The position numbers and the translations under genes are program-made. Positions 10,103 to 20,162 of a stretch of DNA of 34,572 nt are shown here, piece after piece. This DNA comes from Hymenoscyphus infarciens (lineage: Eukaryota; Ascomycota; Leotiomycetes; Helotiales; Helotiaceae), in NCBI GenBank assembly GCA_001414345.1, contig LLCB01000455.1:1-34572 (forward strand). The letters run 5' to 3'. The notes under the pieces are model-generated. The model worked only from the letters and a program-made list of their open reading frames with translations. It made no database searches and was not told where the DNA came from. Position 1 is the stretch's first letter; each line of letters starts with the position of its first letter.

Positions 10103-10589
10103 CTTGATGTAGGTAACTTGATGGCGTTTGCTGGATTAGGATTGTGATGTCGAGGTTGACGTTCGAATTTGAAAAGAGAATTTCCAGAAGGTTGTCAAGA
10201 TTAAATAGTGGAGAACATAAAATTGACGTAAGTGTAGTAAATAGAATACTCCTCAAAATCATATTCACCACTAAATGGGACAAGAATATCTCATCTTACA
10301 GGCCTTGATTGTAAGTGGACAAAAAATCTCAAATGAACCCACTTTTTACAAATGTAGCGATAAATACTGGAAGGGATAATACCTGCTGGATCATGGATGC
10401 GCTGGATACTCTTGCATTTACAGGAGAGATAGCGACTACAGTCGAAGAATATAAGAACTCACAGAGAAAGTGGTATGACTAGTAATATTTCACATGGAAA
10501 TTACTAAACATTGAGAGGGGATAATGCAATTTGTTTCAGACAGTATAACCTAAGCCCAAGATAAACTTCCTCCACAACCACCGCCTCGC
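10103..10589. other. Intergenic, probable promoter of the SET gene
   Basis: This interval lies between the SET start and the 3' end of the next minus-strand locus. Composition is ordinary and no supportable ORF, repeat or RNA gene is visible. Confidence 0.35.
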
Positions 10590-11588
10590 TCATGAACCCG
10601 TCATGGCGTCTCTCAAATCAGTTCCTCCTCCGTATGCTCCCGAGTCCCTGCCCACTTGGGTAACGTATTCATATTTCTCAAAAATTTCGTTCCTCATCTG
10701 CTGATTGTATTAAGGGAATGTGCTTCCAGCCAGGAGGAGCCTTTTCTTGGAAGCAATCGTAGTTCGTCTCCGATAAATTTCTTCTCTCCATTGCCACTTG
10801 AGACTCTTTCCCTAAACATTTCCCAATATCTCGCACTATGATGTCCTCTAAGTGAAAGTATACCTCGATATAAGCAGCACAAACTGACTCTGGTAGTTTG
10901 ATCTGGTCTCTTTTGTATATAGAGAATTTAAAAACATTTAGTAGGAAATTAAGAGTAGTGAGTCGATCTGCAAGCTGCCGAGGAGGATCCGCGGGCTCTA
11001 TCAGGTAACTGATCTTGAGATAGTAGCAAATGCAAGTGTCAAACCTTTTCATCTTGAGGTAGCGTCTGAATAACAAGCTATGCAGACATTGGTAATATGT
11101 CCTTCAATTTCGACTTCGACTCCGTTTTTTTGGCATCGAAAGAGGCGACCAACACTTCAGACTTTTTAAAAAGTGGCCTTGAAAGACTAATGCCGCCTTC
11201 CTCGCAAAGTCTACACTTGTAATTGATGTTGTAGAACGCCTCGTTAGGGAATCGCCGAGCTTTGACATGTCCATTTCCGGTGATGAACTAGTAGATTTAG
11301 CCATCTTCTCATCTGAGAGCGCCATGGTTACCCTGAAACAATTATCGCAATGAGTTTTGAGAAGCGATCTCCTACCACCGCCAATCTTTTGTCAAACGTC
11401 AGAAGAGACTATGCTGCCAGACTTACTACGCAAATTAAAGGCCTCTTGACATCACAAACTAGAACTCCACTTTTGATGGGAGCCGAAGCAAAGACACTGT
11501 TTGAGTTTTTAGTTGCGGAAGCCTTGAGTAGAAGTGAATAGTGGCAGTTAACACTCGAAGGAAAGGTTGAGGGACTTGGGGGAGCCAT
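10590..11588 (-). pseudogene. Degraded hypothetical locus; first segment resembles the start of a SET protein
   Basis: Several coding-like stretches lie on the minus strand in different frames. 11427-11588 opens with ATG, gives 54 residues ending KSGVLVCDVKRPLICV, and meets a GTAAGT donor. It resembles the N-terminal SET strand of the neighbouring pseudogene (VFxxxxIxxGxLV). A second stretch follows an AG at about 11292 and contains FYNINYKCRLCEEGG and SEVLVASFDAKK; it stops at TAG about 11060. A third (to 10678) contains FDTCICYYLKISYLIEPADP. A last one, after an AG at about 10709, begins MRNEIFEKYEYVTQVG and stops at 10590. I could not join these with consistent splice phases, so either the model is wrong or the locus is broken. 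No function is assigned beyond the SET-like start. Confidence 0.35.
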
Positions 11589-12855
11589 GTCAGCGCAACT
11601 TGTTTGTTCATGTTCCTCGAGACACAGGCGTTTGATGTATCCAAGAAGGTGTCACGAATTGAATTGCCTAAGATTTGAAATTTGCGGAAGGACGACGGCG
11701 GCTTTTATATTGCATGAAAGGGGCTAAGAAAGTACAAACAACTCTACTGAGTCCAGATGACCCAGAAAAATACCCATGATCTCGCCATGTCTAAATCTTG
11801 CACCGAATGTCTGGTCATACTTTACGCAAGCAAATCAGTGGAAGTTGTGTGAATAAACGGGTGAGACGAAGACACGAAAATAATGGTTGGGTCAGCTTTG
11901 AATTTTCATCTAGGGCTTCTGTGCTTGTTTTCGGGAGCTTATGGTTACTGCAGCTGGCGTCTTTAAACGCCGACATTATCTTGGACGCAGACCGGACGAC
12001 CGGGCAAACCACATTTTTGGGTGACTTTCATGCAGCTGCCCTAGTTTGCCAGTAGTATTTCTATATCGTGTCCGTGTCGATTTGTATGGGTTTGGAGGTT
12101 TGTTTGTCCTATAACTTCTACTTTTGAGTTTGGCGTTTCCTCACCGGGAATTGGCGGGGTACAGCGCACATAGTGTAACAGGGGAGTGAAGCTTGAATAA
12201 GAGGATTATTAAACTGTAGAGACGAAAAAACGATACCATATGCTGAATATTTCGGAATCCTCGGAATATTTGCCATCGTCCCTTGGACTCTGATGATTAA
12301 TCTGAACCTAAATCGAACTCAATGACCTTTGCACTTACACAGCTAGAACTTCGGAATCTGGGAGCTCCTGTGTTGGGAAATAGGATCACAAAATTTGTTG
12401 AAGTGACGGCAGCCAAGTTTATTCTCAAAGAATTCTAATTTACACCCCTACAAGCTCGCCAAGATATAGAGAGCAATGGAATGTTCGCTTTCCCAAAGTT
12501 GAAGAGATCAAGGTTAACAAAAGATCCTTTCGGGCTTCAACTTTGAAATAATACTAAGCGATCCATCCTCGCATATCTCGGGGCGTCTTGGGAAAGTTTC
12601 TTACAATGTACACCAACTACCATCATGCCAAAGCCCTGGGCTTAGACACCAGAACAAGATTCAGGTCATGACACTGTCCAATATTCTGTAATGCAATGCA
12701 ATAGTGTGATTAAATACGCAAATTTTCAAAAATGAGACACTGACAGTAGTTAAGTACTGGAAAGTGGGCTGTAGATGGACATATTCTGCTATCTCACGGT
12801 ATGCTTTAGCCTGTTTTAGGGAACAAGTGGCCCCTGGAAAGTGGTCATGACTACT
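11589..12855. other. Gene-free interval of ordinary composition
   Basis: This is about 1.27 kb without a convincing gene. ORFs of 60-85 codons on both strands overlap one another and lack family features or splice context. No terminal repeats or RNA gene are seen. It may contain the promoter of the locus at 11588 and relics too degraded to read. Confidence 0.3.
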
Positions 12856-13014
12856 CTAGGCTCCTGATGCTGAGTTCCCAAGGCCGAGGTCAATACCTAT
12901 GACACATGCTCCGATAGTGAGGAGCAAGGATAATTTGGAAGGCATCGACCCTATACCTGCCGCGTTAGCTTCAGATGAAGAGGCTGAGGTCTTGGTGTCA
13001 AGATCCAATGGCAT
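12856..13014 (-). CDS. Possible C-terminal fragment of a GPI-anchored or membrane protein
   Basis: The last 52 codons of a minus-strand frame read Ser/Ala-rich (SASSSEANAAG), then a hydrophobic run (LSLLLTIGACVIGI), ending a few residues later at TAG. A small-residue site followed by a hydrophobic tail is the pattern of a fungal GPI-attachment signal. The frame continues upstream to 13200, but that part does not look like a protein domain, so the fragment may be a final exon whose partner exons are missing or undetected. Confidence 0.22.
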   Translation of the reverse strand: MPLDLDTKTSASSSEANAAGIGSMPSKLSLLLTIGACVIGIDLGLGNSASGA

Positions 13015-13548
13015 TGAGTCGAATTCCTTTACAAAAAAGAAGAACTGGATAATACCCCTCGAGTGCAGGGTTTGACCTGTTTTGAAGAGGCGGAGGAAGA
13101 ATAGGACATGGCAATCATCAAGGTGGTCGGCCCATGACTTAATCTGGACTCTGAGAAAAATGAACAAGGTCAAAAGTGAATTTGTAGCGAAAACAAGCAC
13201 GAAAGAGTGGAATCTTGCAGATTGAATGTGTATTTAAGAGTGAAGACAGGGTAACTGGAAGTCGACACACAACAAGCCGAAAAGCCCATTTGAGAGCTGA
13301 CATGGAAGGAGAACTTCGAGAAAGAATGTGAGGTCAAGGCCGACAACACCAAAGCGTATCTCTAAGACCCGGAGCACTGGTTGAGGTTAGACTCATTTGC
13401 TTCTAGTAAAAGCAATTCTGACAGCTCGTCTTAAGAGACCGACGTTTGATAGCCCGCTCTGATCGCATCGGGTTTGGTTTCGCTGATCTAGATCTATAGA
13501 CTAAAGCTTTATCTAAAAGTCTTAAGTTAGTATTAACTGCTTAGTTAA
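13015..13548. other. Interval without a supported gene, grading into AT-rich repeat DNA
   Basis: The first 400 bases have ordinary composition and only short overlapping ORFs. From about 13480 the sequence becomes AT-rich and leads into the TIR element at 13549. Confidence 0.3.
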
Positions 13549-14005
13549 GGGCCTGTTTAGCTCGCATAGATTATTTAAATATATGTATGGATATTTGACG
13601 AGATGTCCTGAATAGTGACCTCGTATAAGTTGGTGTATATTATTAATTATTTCTTAATTTATTAAGTAATCGTTTAGCTCGTAGTGTATATATTAGTATA
13701 TATCCTAGTATATATTCTTAGTAAGTGACACTGTGTGCTAGTATTAGGTGGTATATAGTAGTGTAGATAAAAGATATATATAAACTTTTAAAGATTTATA
13801 TCTCTAGAGGTCTAAATCTTTTTTTAGTAGTATATATCTTATTTATAGATATACTAAGATATACGAGGTTAAACGAGGGATTTATATCACTTTTAAATAT
13901 ATATACTAAACACTAGTATATATATAGAATTAGTATATATATATATATATTATCTTATGATTTTTAGTAGTATATATCTTAGATATACACGAGCTAAATA
14001 GGCTC
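13549..14005. mobile_element. Non-autonomous TIR element, 457 bp (copy 1), TAA target duplication
   Basis: The ends are GGGCCTGTTTAGCTCG and CGAGCTAAATAGGCTC, flanked by TAA at 13546-13548 and TAA at 14006-14008. The first roughly 270 bp match, in reverse complement, the right end of the 7.1 kb element at 28829. The last roughly 190 bp match the reverse complement of its left end at 21765. The interior is otherwise missing, so this is an internal-deletion derivative. The right half is visibly richer in TA than the left. Confidence 0.85.
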
Positions 14006-14008
14006 TAA

Positions 14009-14515
14009 GGAAAAAGAAAACTCGGATTTTTTTCTCTTAATAAATTAAAAATCGCTAGGTATAAGTTATAGATAAGTACTAGTCTCTTGTTTTATCTAAG
14101 AGTAGAATTTAATCTCTAGAGCTTAAATTAACTACTATAGTCAAAATAGAAAGAAGCTTTTAATTTGTCGACAAAGATAATATATTCTCTAATTAGAAAG
14201 GTTTATTATTTCAGACTTATATTTTTAAAGTTATATAACTCTCTAGTAATCTACTTAATCTTACTCTATATAGAAAATAATAGTAGCGAACTAGCTAATA
14301 GAAAAATAAAAAGCAAAGACGAAAAACAAAAGATAGAAAGTAGAATTATCTTAATTAACTAATAATAAGTTACTAGTTCTATAAGTTCTTCTTTAATTAA
14401 ATATATATAGTTAGAAAAGTATATTATATAGTATCTCTAATATAAAAAGACGAACTTATATTATATTAAAAGAGTTACTTAAATTTTTAAAATAAGATAT
14501 TAACTAAGAATTAAA
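14009..14515. other. AT-rich RIP-like relic between two TIR copies
   Basis: This stretch is strongly AT-rich and dense in TAA/TAG on both strands. The single 65-codon ORF is Ile/Leu/Lys-rich chance sequence. It is presumably older transposon DNA; its family cannot be read. Confidence 0.35.
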
Positions 14516-14518
14516 TAA

Positions 14519-14968
14519 GAGTCTATTTAGCTCGTATAAATTATTTAAATATATATATAGTTATTTAATAAGATATCTTAAATAGTAAGCTCGTATAAGT
14601 TAGTATATATCTTTAATTATTTCTTAATATATTAAGTAATCGTTTAGCTCGTAGTATATATATTAGTATAGAAGATATAGAGCTATAGTAGTAGTAGTAT
14701 ACTAGTACTAGATAGTAGAGTAGATAAAAGATATATATAAACTTTTAAAGATTTATATCTCTAGAGGTCTAAATCTTTTTTTAGTAGTATATATTCTATT
14801 TATATATATATTAAGATATACGAGGTTAAACGAGAGATTTATATCACTTTTAAATATATATACTAAACACTAGTATATATATAATTAGTATATATATATA
14901 TATATATATATATTCTCTCTTGTTTTTTAGTAGTATATATCCTAGATATATACGAGCTAAACAGATAC
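14519..14968. mobile_element. Non-autonomous TIR element, 450 bp (copy 2), TAA target duplication
   Basis: This is a direct repeat of the 13549-14005 element, with the same order of blocks (AAAGATATATATAAACTTTT, TCTCTAGAGGTCTAAATC, ACGAGGTTAAACGAG). The ends are mutated to GAGTCTATTTAGCTCG and CGAGCTAAACAGATAC. TAA flanks both sides (14516-14518 and 14969-14971). It carries more C-to-T/G-to-A differences than copy 1, consistent with longer or stronger RIP. Confidence 0.8.
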
Positions 14969-14971
14969 TAA

Positions 14972-15301
14972 ATACTGAAATAGTAGTCTAGCTATAAATT
15001 TAGCGTTCTATATAACTACTTATAAAACTAAAGCAAGATATTAAAAAAAGTATCTCTTTATCTTTAAAACTAGAGATATAATTAGCTACTACTTTACTTA
15101 GTATTCTTTGAAAAATTAAGCTAAAAGAATTTCTTTATAGATTCTATATCTAAAAAAGTACTACTTAGGTAAAGAGAGAGTAGAATATAATAGAAGCTAG
15201 CTTAAAACTAAAACGTAATCGTATATCTAGTATTAGCGTATATATAGCTAGAGACTAGCTAAGTCTTAGAAGATACTTAGACTTTAATTAGAGAATAGTG
15301 C
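14972..15301. other. AT-rich RIP-like relic
   Basis: This stretch is AT-rich with stops in every frame and no readable family. It is the target DNA into which the solo LTR at 15307 inserted. Confidence 0.3.
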
Positions 15302-15306
15302 TTTTA

Positions 15307-15658
15307 TGTGACGGCATGCCGTCCTGTATAGCCGAGATTACATGGCATATACCGTATATATAAGGTTTCGGCTGTTGTTGTTTTACATTGTCTAATTTAG
15401 GAAGGTTACGTACGTCCGGGCTTTTGGACGTACTTCGTAGGTTCGGGCTTTTGTATTAGCCGACGTATGTCGTTGTTCGGTTTCGTACCCCTTTTTGTAT
15501 TATCCGAAACCTCTTGTATATAGCAGCCTACTCCTAGAGTCAGAAAAGGCTAGTTTAGCCTTTTCTTCCGTATCAGTGCCTAGTATCTACATACGTCATT
15601 CTACCATACGCACTCCCACATGCCTCTACTGTAGTTGTGTGTATTTCGTGCCGTTACA
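15307..15658. mobile_element. Solo LTR, 352 bp, with 5-bp target duplication
   Basis: It starts TGTGACGGCATGCC and ends TGCCGTTACA, i.e. TG...CA borders within a short inverted repeat (TGTGACGGCA / TGCCGTTACA). It is flanked by TTTTA at 15302-15306 and TTTTA at 15659-15663. There is no internal retroelement domain on either side, so it is the product of LTR-LTR recombination. A TATATATAAGG at 15355-15365 could be the promoter if the element reads on the + strand. Composition is near that of genes, unlike the AT-rich DNA around it, so it appears younger than, or spared from, the RIP that altered its surroundings. Confidence 0.85.
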
Positions 15659-15663
15659 TTTTA

Positions 15664-15823
15664 ATAGTTAAAACTTAAATTAAAGAGATTTTCTTATATA
15701 GTTACTCTCTATAGTATTCTTTTAAGTTTTAAAAATAGGTATTGATTTTTTGTACTTGAGTAAAGTAAGTCTGTTTTATGTTTTATATTTTAGGTTTCTA
15801 TATTAGCTAACTCTTTGCTAATG
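15664..15823. other. AT-rich DNA between solo LTR and tRNA-like sequence
   Basis: RIP-like AT-rich target DNA continues here until about 15780. Nothing else is recognised. Confidence 0.3.
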
Positions 15824-15910
15824 TCCTCTGTAACCTAGTGGCTTTTCAGATGTCTATAGAAGCTGACACTTAGAGAGCCCACTAGCTAGAAGCAAGTTCA
15901 AGCCCTCGTG
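15824..15910 (+). repeat. tRNA-like sequence with Pol III A and B boxes (possible SINE head)
   Basis: TAACCTAGTGG (15831-15841) resembles a tRNA A box, and GTTCAAGCCC (15896-15905) resembles a B box, about 54 bases apart. I cannot form proper acceptor and T-arm stems, so a functional tRNA is unlikely. A decayed tRNA gene or the head of a tRNA-derived SINE fits better. A T-rich stretch follows. Confidence 0.3.
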
Positions 15911-16152
15911 ATTTTTCACTCTTAGTTCAATATAAGTGCTTGTAATAACTGGCTCGTTGCACACCGTTGGGTTCGCCATCTGTTTCACCACGACTTGCAA
16001 AGCATTTGTTATGCGGAAAAGACCGGATCATTGAGAAAAATCCACTGAAATACATTCTGGCAATTGAAGAGTGGACTTTCCCCTAGGACATTTTACCAAG
16101 CTCCAACGGAACGACATGAGAGCCAGATATCACTCCCACTCACCCCTTCTAA

Positions 16153-17075
16153 TTATTTTGTTTGAGGAAAAGCCATGCCTACTAAAATAGAAGGTTCCTC
16201 AACATTGTGATGCGCATAACTCATAATTCCAATCGCCCCTGGCTCCATCATCATGGTGAATGGGAACTTCATATCATAAAGAAGCCACCTCTTTGTGAAT
16301 GCTCGTAAAATGTGACCGTGAGCAACCTAGCAGAAGTAGTATTAATAACATGGAGCGATGTGTGGAGGTTCAAGACACTTACAATCAGTACATCAGAAGC
16401 TTGGCCACTTTTGCCATCCATGTGCGGTCTTTGCAGTTTGTAAATTTCCCCGATGAGGCGGTCGAGACGCACTTGTACAGCTTCAGCTGACCTGATTCAA
16501 ATGGGGAATATTAGCACATTATTCACTTCATCGGTTCAGATGTTGGATTGCAAAGAGCGCTCGGAGATAGAACTCACTCTCCACCCTCACAGCCCTGAGT
16601 CCAAATGTCCCATTTTGGCAGACCCCTCTTCGCTCTACTCTCCTTGATCTCGTGAGGTTTCAATCCTTCATACTCTCCGTAATCCCACTCGGTGATGTCT
16701 TCCGTGACGGTGATTTTCCCTTCCTTTTCCAAACGCTCCTTCTCCGACGGACCAAGCAGCATGTCCAAAGTGAGAACCGCGCGTTGGCGGGGCGAGGTGA
16801 AGATGTGCACCAATTTCGAAGGATCGATGAGTTTCTTGTCACCTACTAAGGTGTCCCCAGTACCTTGGACTTGAGAAATGCCGTTGGCGGTCAGGGGAAT
16901 CTCGGCGTTGCCAGTGCAACGACCATTGATGGTCCATTCCGTCTCTCCTAAACGATAGAAAGTTAAATTAGAAAGAGATGAGGATTGAAAATAGTAGGAA
17001 AAAACCGAAACAGGGGAAAAACGTACCATGTCGAGCAATGAAGACCCGTGGTGTTGTTGCATTTGCGTCAGACAT
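16153..17075 (-). CDS. Histidine-phosphatase superfamily protein, Shb17-like (sedoheptulose-1,7-bisphosphatase/phosphoglycerate-mutase family), four exons
   Basis: Exons are 17027-17075, 16578-16947, 16383-16491 and 16153-16326, giving 233 residues with all phases consistent. The catalytic RHG motif (R15-H16-G17, then ETEW) is split by intron 1. TSPRQRA, the ITEWDYGEYEG acid region, WDIWTQGCEGGES, and the second histidine in VAHGHILRAFTKRW (H179) are all present. Length and motif order match yeast Shb17-type enzymes, which remove a phosphate from sedoheptulose-1,7-bisphosphate and feed ribose synthesis. Substrate specificity cannot be read from sequence alone. Introns have GTACGT, GTGAGT and GTAAGT donors. 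The gene looks intact although transposon-rich DNA lies on both sides. Confidence 0.92.
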
Positions 17076-17304
17076 GTTCAATTGAGATGGGTTTGCGAAG
17101 ATTAGGTTGTTCCAGGGGAAAGAGGTTGGGTTTCTTTAGAGCACCACCAGGGTGTGACAGGAACACAGCCCTGTGGAACGTTGATGCGGGGTGATTGTGC
17201 AGCACGTGGACCCCGTGGGTGACGGGAGGTGAGGTGATTGGCCTCGCGGCTTCCTTTTTAATAAGAATATCTGCCACCACAGGCATGCTGATTTGACTGA
17301 ATCT
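17076..17304 (-). promoter_or_regulatory. Probable promoter region of the histidine-phosphatase gene
   Basis: These are about 230 bases of ordinary composition between the start codon and the end of the next transposon. The short spacing means the transposon lies close upstream and could affect expression. No TATA-like box is obvious. Confidence 0.35.
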
Positions 17305-19333
17305 GAGCCTTAGGAGGGCCAGGTATAACCAGCTCTCCTAAGAGCTATATAACTCGCCTAACGTTGGTTTAACCACGTCGCCTTTTGAGCTTTATTAGCG
17401 CGTAGGTATTGCGTATATAATTAGCTTTTAGTAGTATTTATAGAAACGTGACTAAAAAGACTAAAAACCTCTTATATAATAATAAATTAATTATTTATAT
17501 CTAAACCTTTAGTTATTAATAGACTAAAAGTCTTTTATATATATAAGCTTTATAAATATTTAATATATAATAGAATAAAAGTATTATATTTTAACTTAGA
17601 GTCTATTTAGTATATATATAATTTAATTTAAATATATAAGATTTATATATAAGTATAGAGTTAAAAGGTGCTCGTATATTTCTAAATATATTTTATTACT
17701 ATTTAGCTTATTATATATATATCGATATATATATTATAAGATAGCTCGAATTATACTAAGACTAGTACTAATATACGTAGAAGTAGTATATATCTAGGAA
17801 TATATATATATATATATATATAAAAGTTAAAGATTAAGAGATTAAAAGAGTATATTATTTATTTTTAGTAGTATATATTATAATATATATATATTATATA
17901 TTCTTAAGTAGTATATATATTAAAAAAGAACTAATATATACGAGCTAAATAAGCTCTTAATAATAGATTAAAAGTCTTTTAATTTAATATTTTTAATTAG
18001 TTAATTACTTACTTATATACTTTTAGTCTATAATAGACTAAAAGTCTTCTTTAATTAATAGTAAATAATTAGATAGTTTTAGTTTATAATTATTATTATA
18101 ACTCTATAGTTATAAAAGCGAAATAAAAAAGAATTATATTATCGTTTATATATACTAAGTAAAGCTAGCTACGACATCTACTAGTAAGCTTTAGAGATTT
18201 ATATATTTAGAATTTATTAAATAAAGTAAGTAAAGAGAGTAACTAATTATATAAATAAGTAAAAGTCTTATTAAATTATTTTTTTTAAAATTCTTTACTA
18301 ACTCGTTATATAAGTTAGTTATAGTAACTCTAAAACGTAGTAACTCTAAAGATATAATCTAAATACTTAATTACTTAATAACTAATAGTTAGAAAATAGT
18401 AATTCTTTAATATAATTAAAAATAGACTAGTAAAAAGCTATATTTATAATAGAATAAGTATTTAAAGTATATATTAAGAAGTATTAAATTCTAAAGAGTA
18501 GCTATATATAGCTATTTAGTTTATATATAGCTCTTTAGCGCTACTTTACTACTATATCTTAATAAAAAATTAGAGTAGTCTATTAAAACCTATTAAGACT
18601 CTCTTAAAAAGCTTATAATCGTAATCTAATTAATTATAAAATAGTATAGAGATTATCTTTAATATTTTAGATATTATAAAGACTTTTAATAAGTTAATAT
18701 AAAGCTATCTATATATATAAAATTTACTTAAATAAGCTTAGTAGTTGAATTATTATATATTTAAAAGTATAAGATACTAGTTTTAAAATTAATACGAACT
18801 TAGAGTTATTATAACTAACTTATATAATAAGTTAATAAGAAAGCTTAAAAAAATAATTTAATTAGACTTTTACTTAATAACATAATTAGTTTATTAAATT
18901 CTCTACTTTAACTTACTTTACTTATAAAAGCTTAATATATATATCTCTAAAGCTAACTAGTATCTAAAGAGTTCTTAAATAAGAAAGATATATATATCTA
19001 TATATATTAATTTAAATCGCTATTTATACTTAAATATACGAATAATAATAGACTAAAAGTACTCTTTAGTTTAATCTTTTTAAATAATTAATTACTTATT
19101 TATATACTTTTAGTTTATAATAGACTAAAAGCTCTCTATCTTTAGTCTATTATAAACTAAAAGTAGAATATTTTTAGTTATATTTCTATAAAGACTACTA
19201 AAAGCTAATTATATATATAAAATTAATATACTAATAAAACTTAAAAGACGACGTAGTTATACTAATATTAGACAAGTTATATAGCTCTTAGAAGAGCTAG
19301 TTATAATATTATAATCTAGCTTTTCTAAGACTC
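17305..19333. mobile_element. 2.03 kb TIR element with hairpin ends, RIP-mutated
   Basis: The left end GAGCCTTAGGAGGG (17305) and right end (GACTC at 19333, heavily mutated) are inverted copies of about 100-150 bp, including the GGCGACG block and the internal hairpin. Copy A at 1-644 supplies the unmutated right-end consensus. TAGACTAAAA motifs are frequent near both ends. The interior is extremely AT-rich and shows no readable transposase. The left end keeps gene-like composition while the right end is almost fully converted (for example GGCGACGTGG to AGACGACGTAG). A target duplication could not be fixed. Confidence 0.7.
17599..17956. mobile_element. Nested 358 bp TIR element (copy 3), TTA target duplication
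   Basis: The ends are GAGTCTATTTAGTATA and ATACGAGCTAAATAAGCTC, resembling the 13549 and 14519 elements. TTA flanks both sides (17596-17598 and 17957-17959). The interior shares TTTTTAGTAGTATATA-type blocks with them but is shorter and more diverged. It sits inside the 17305-19333 element, so it inserted later. Confidence 0.65.
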
Positions 19334-20162
19334 GAGTTTAGTTAATAATATATCTTATATATAAATATCTAGATCTTCTAGCTAATAAATACTATAGTAG
19401 TATTATAAACTATTAATCTAGTAATCTAGTAAAAAAGATTCTAAAATTCTCTTATCTATATTATACTATATAAGAGAGAGTAAGTTATTATAAGCAAAGC
19501 GAGAAAATACTATAGAAAATATAAATATTCTAGAAATAGAAAATAAGATATTTAAGAGAAAAGAAAATAATATTAGATAAAATTAGACTTAGATATTAAT
19601 ATTATTAATAAAATATTAAAATAGTTACTAACGATTAGTATAGTATATAGAGCTTAACTAATAATATATTAGATATAAACGATCTATTAATAGATATTAA
19701 TATATTAAGTTATATAATTACTAAATAGTAAATCCGTACTAGTAGCTAATAGAATTTATAGATTTAATCTTTAATCTTTTTACTAATCTAATATTATAAT
19801 ATAAATAAGTACTTAGCTTAAATTAATTAATCTAGATATATTAATATAGTATTTATATAAGAGTAAGTTATATTAGATAATTTATCTTTATTATATAGAG
19901 CTACTAGCTTAAAAAAACTAATATATATTAATAATTGTCTCTTTTTTACTAACGATATATCGCGCTAATTGTATTAGAGTAAAAAAGTATCGATTTATAT
20001 CGAGAGCTGATTATTAATAATTTATTATTATAAGTCTAGGTAAAGTTCAGCTGCATCCTGCAGTGATCGTGGGAGTGGTGGTGTTTAATTGGGCCGGCCA
20101 CCGGCGTTCACTGGAATTGAAGACGTGTGTGTCAAAAACTGACTCTAGTTCAATCAGCTCTA
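19334..20162. other. AT-rich RIP-like relic, then short unique DNA
   Basis: 19334 to about 20040 is AT-rich, stop-dense and unreadable as any family. From about 20045 composition returns to normal and the sequence leads into the 3' end of the kinase-like gene. Confidence 0.35.

Noticed and set aside
11350..11541. 63-codon ORF on the + strand
   Set aside because: It is antisense to the SET-like start at 11427-11588 and has no family features.
14165..14362. 65-codon ORF in AT-rich DNA
   Set aside because: Ile/Leu/Lys-rich chance frame in RIP-converted sequence.
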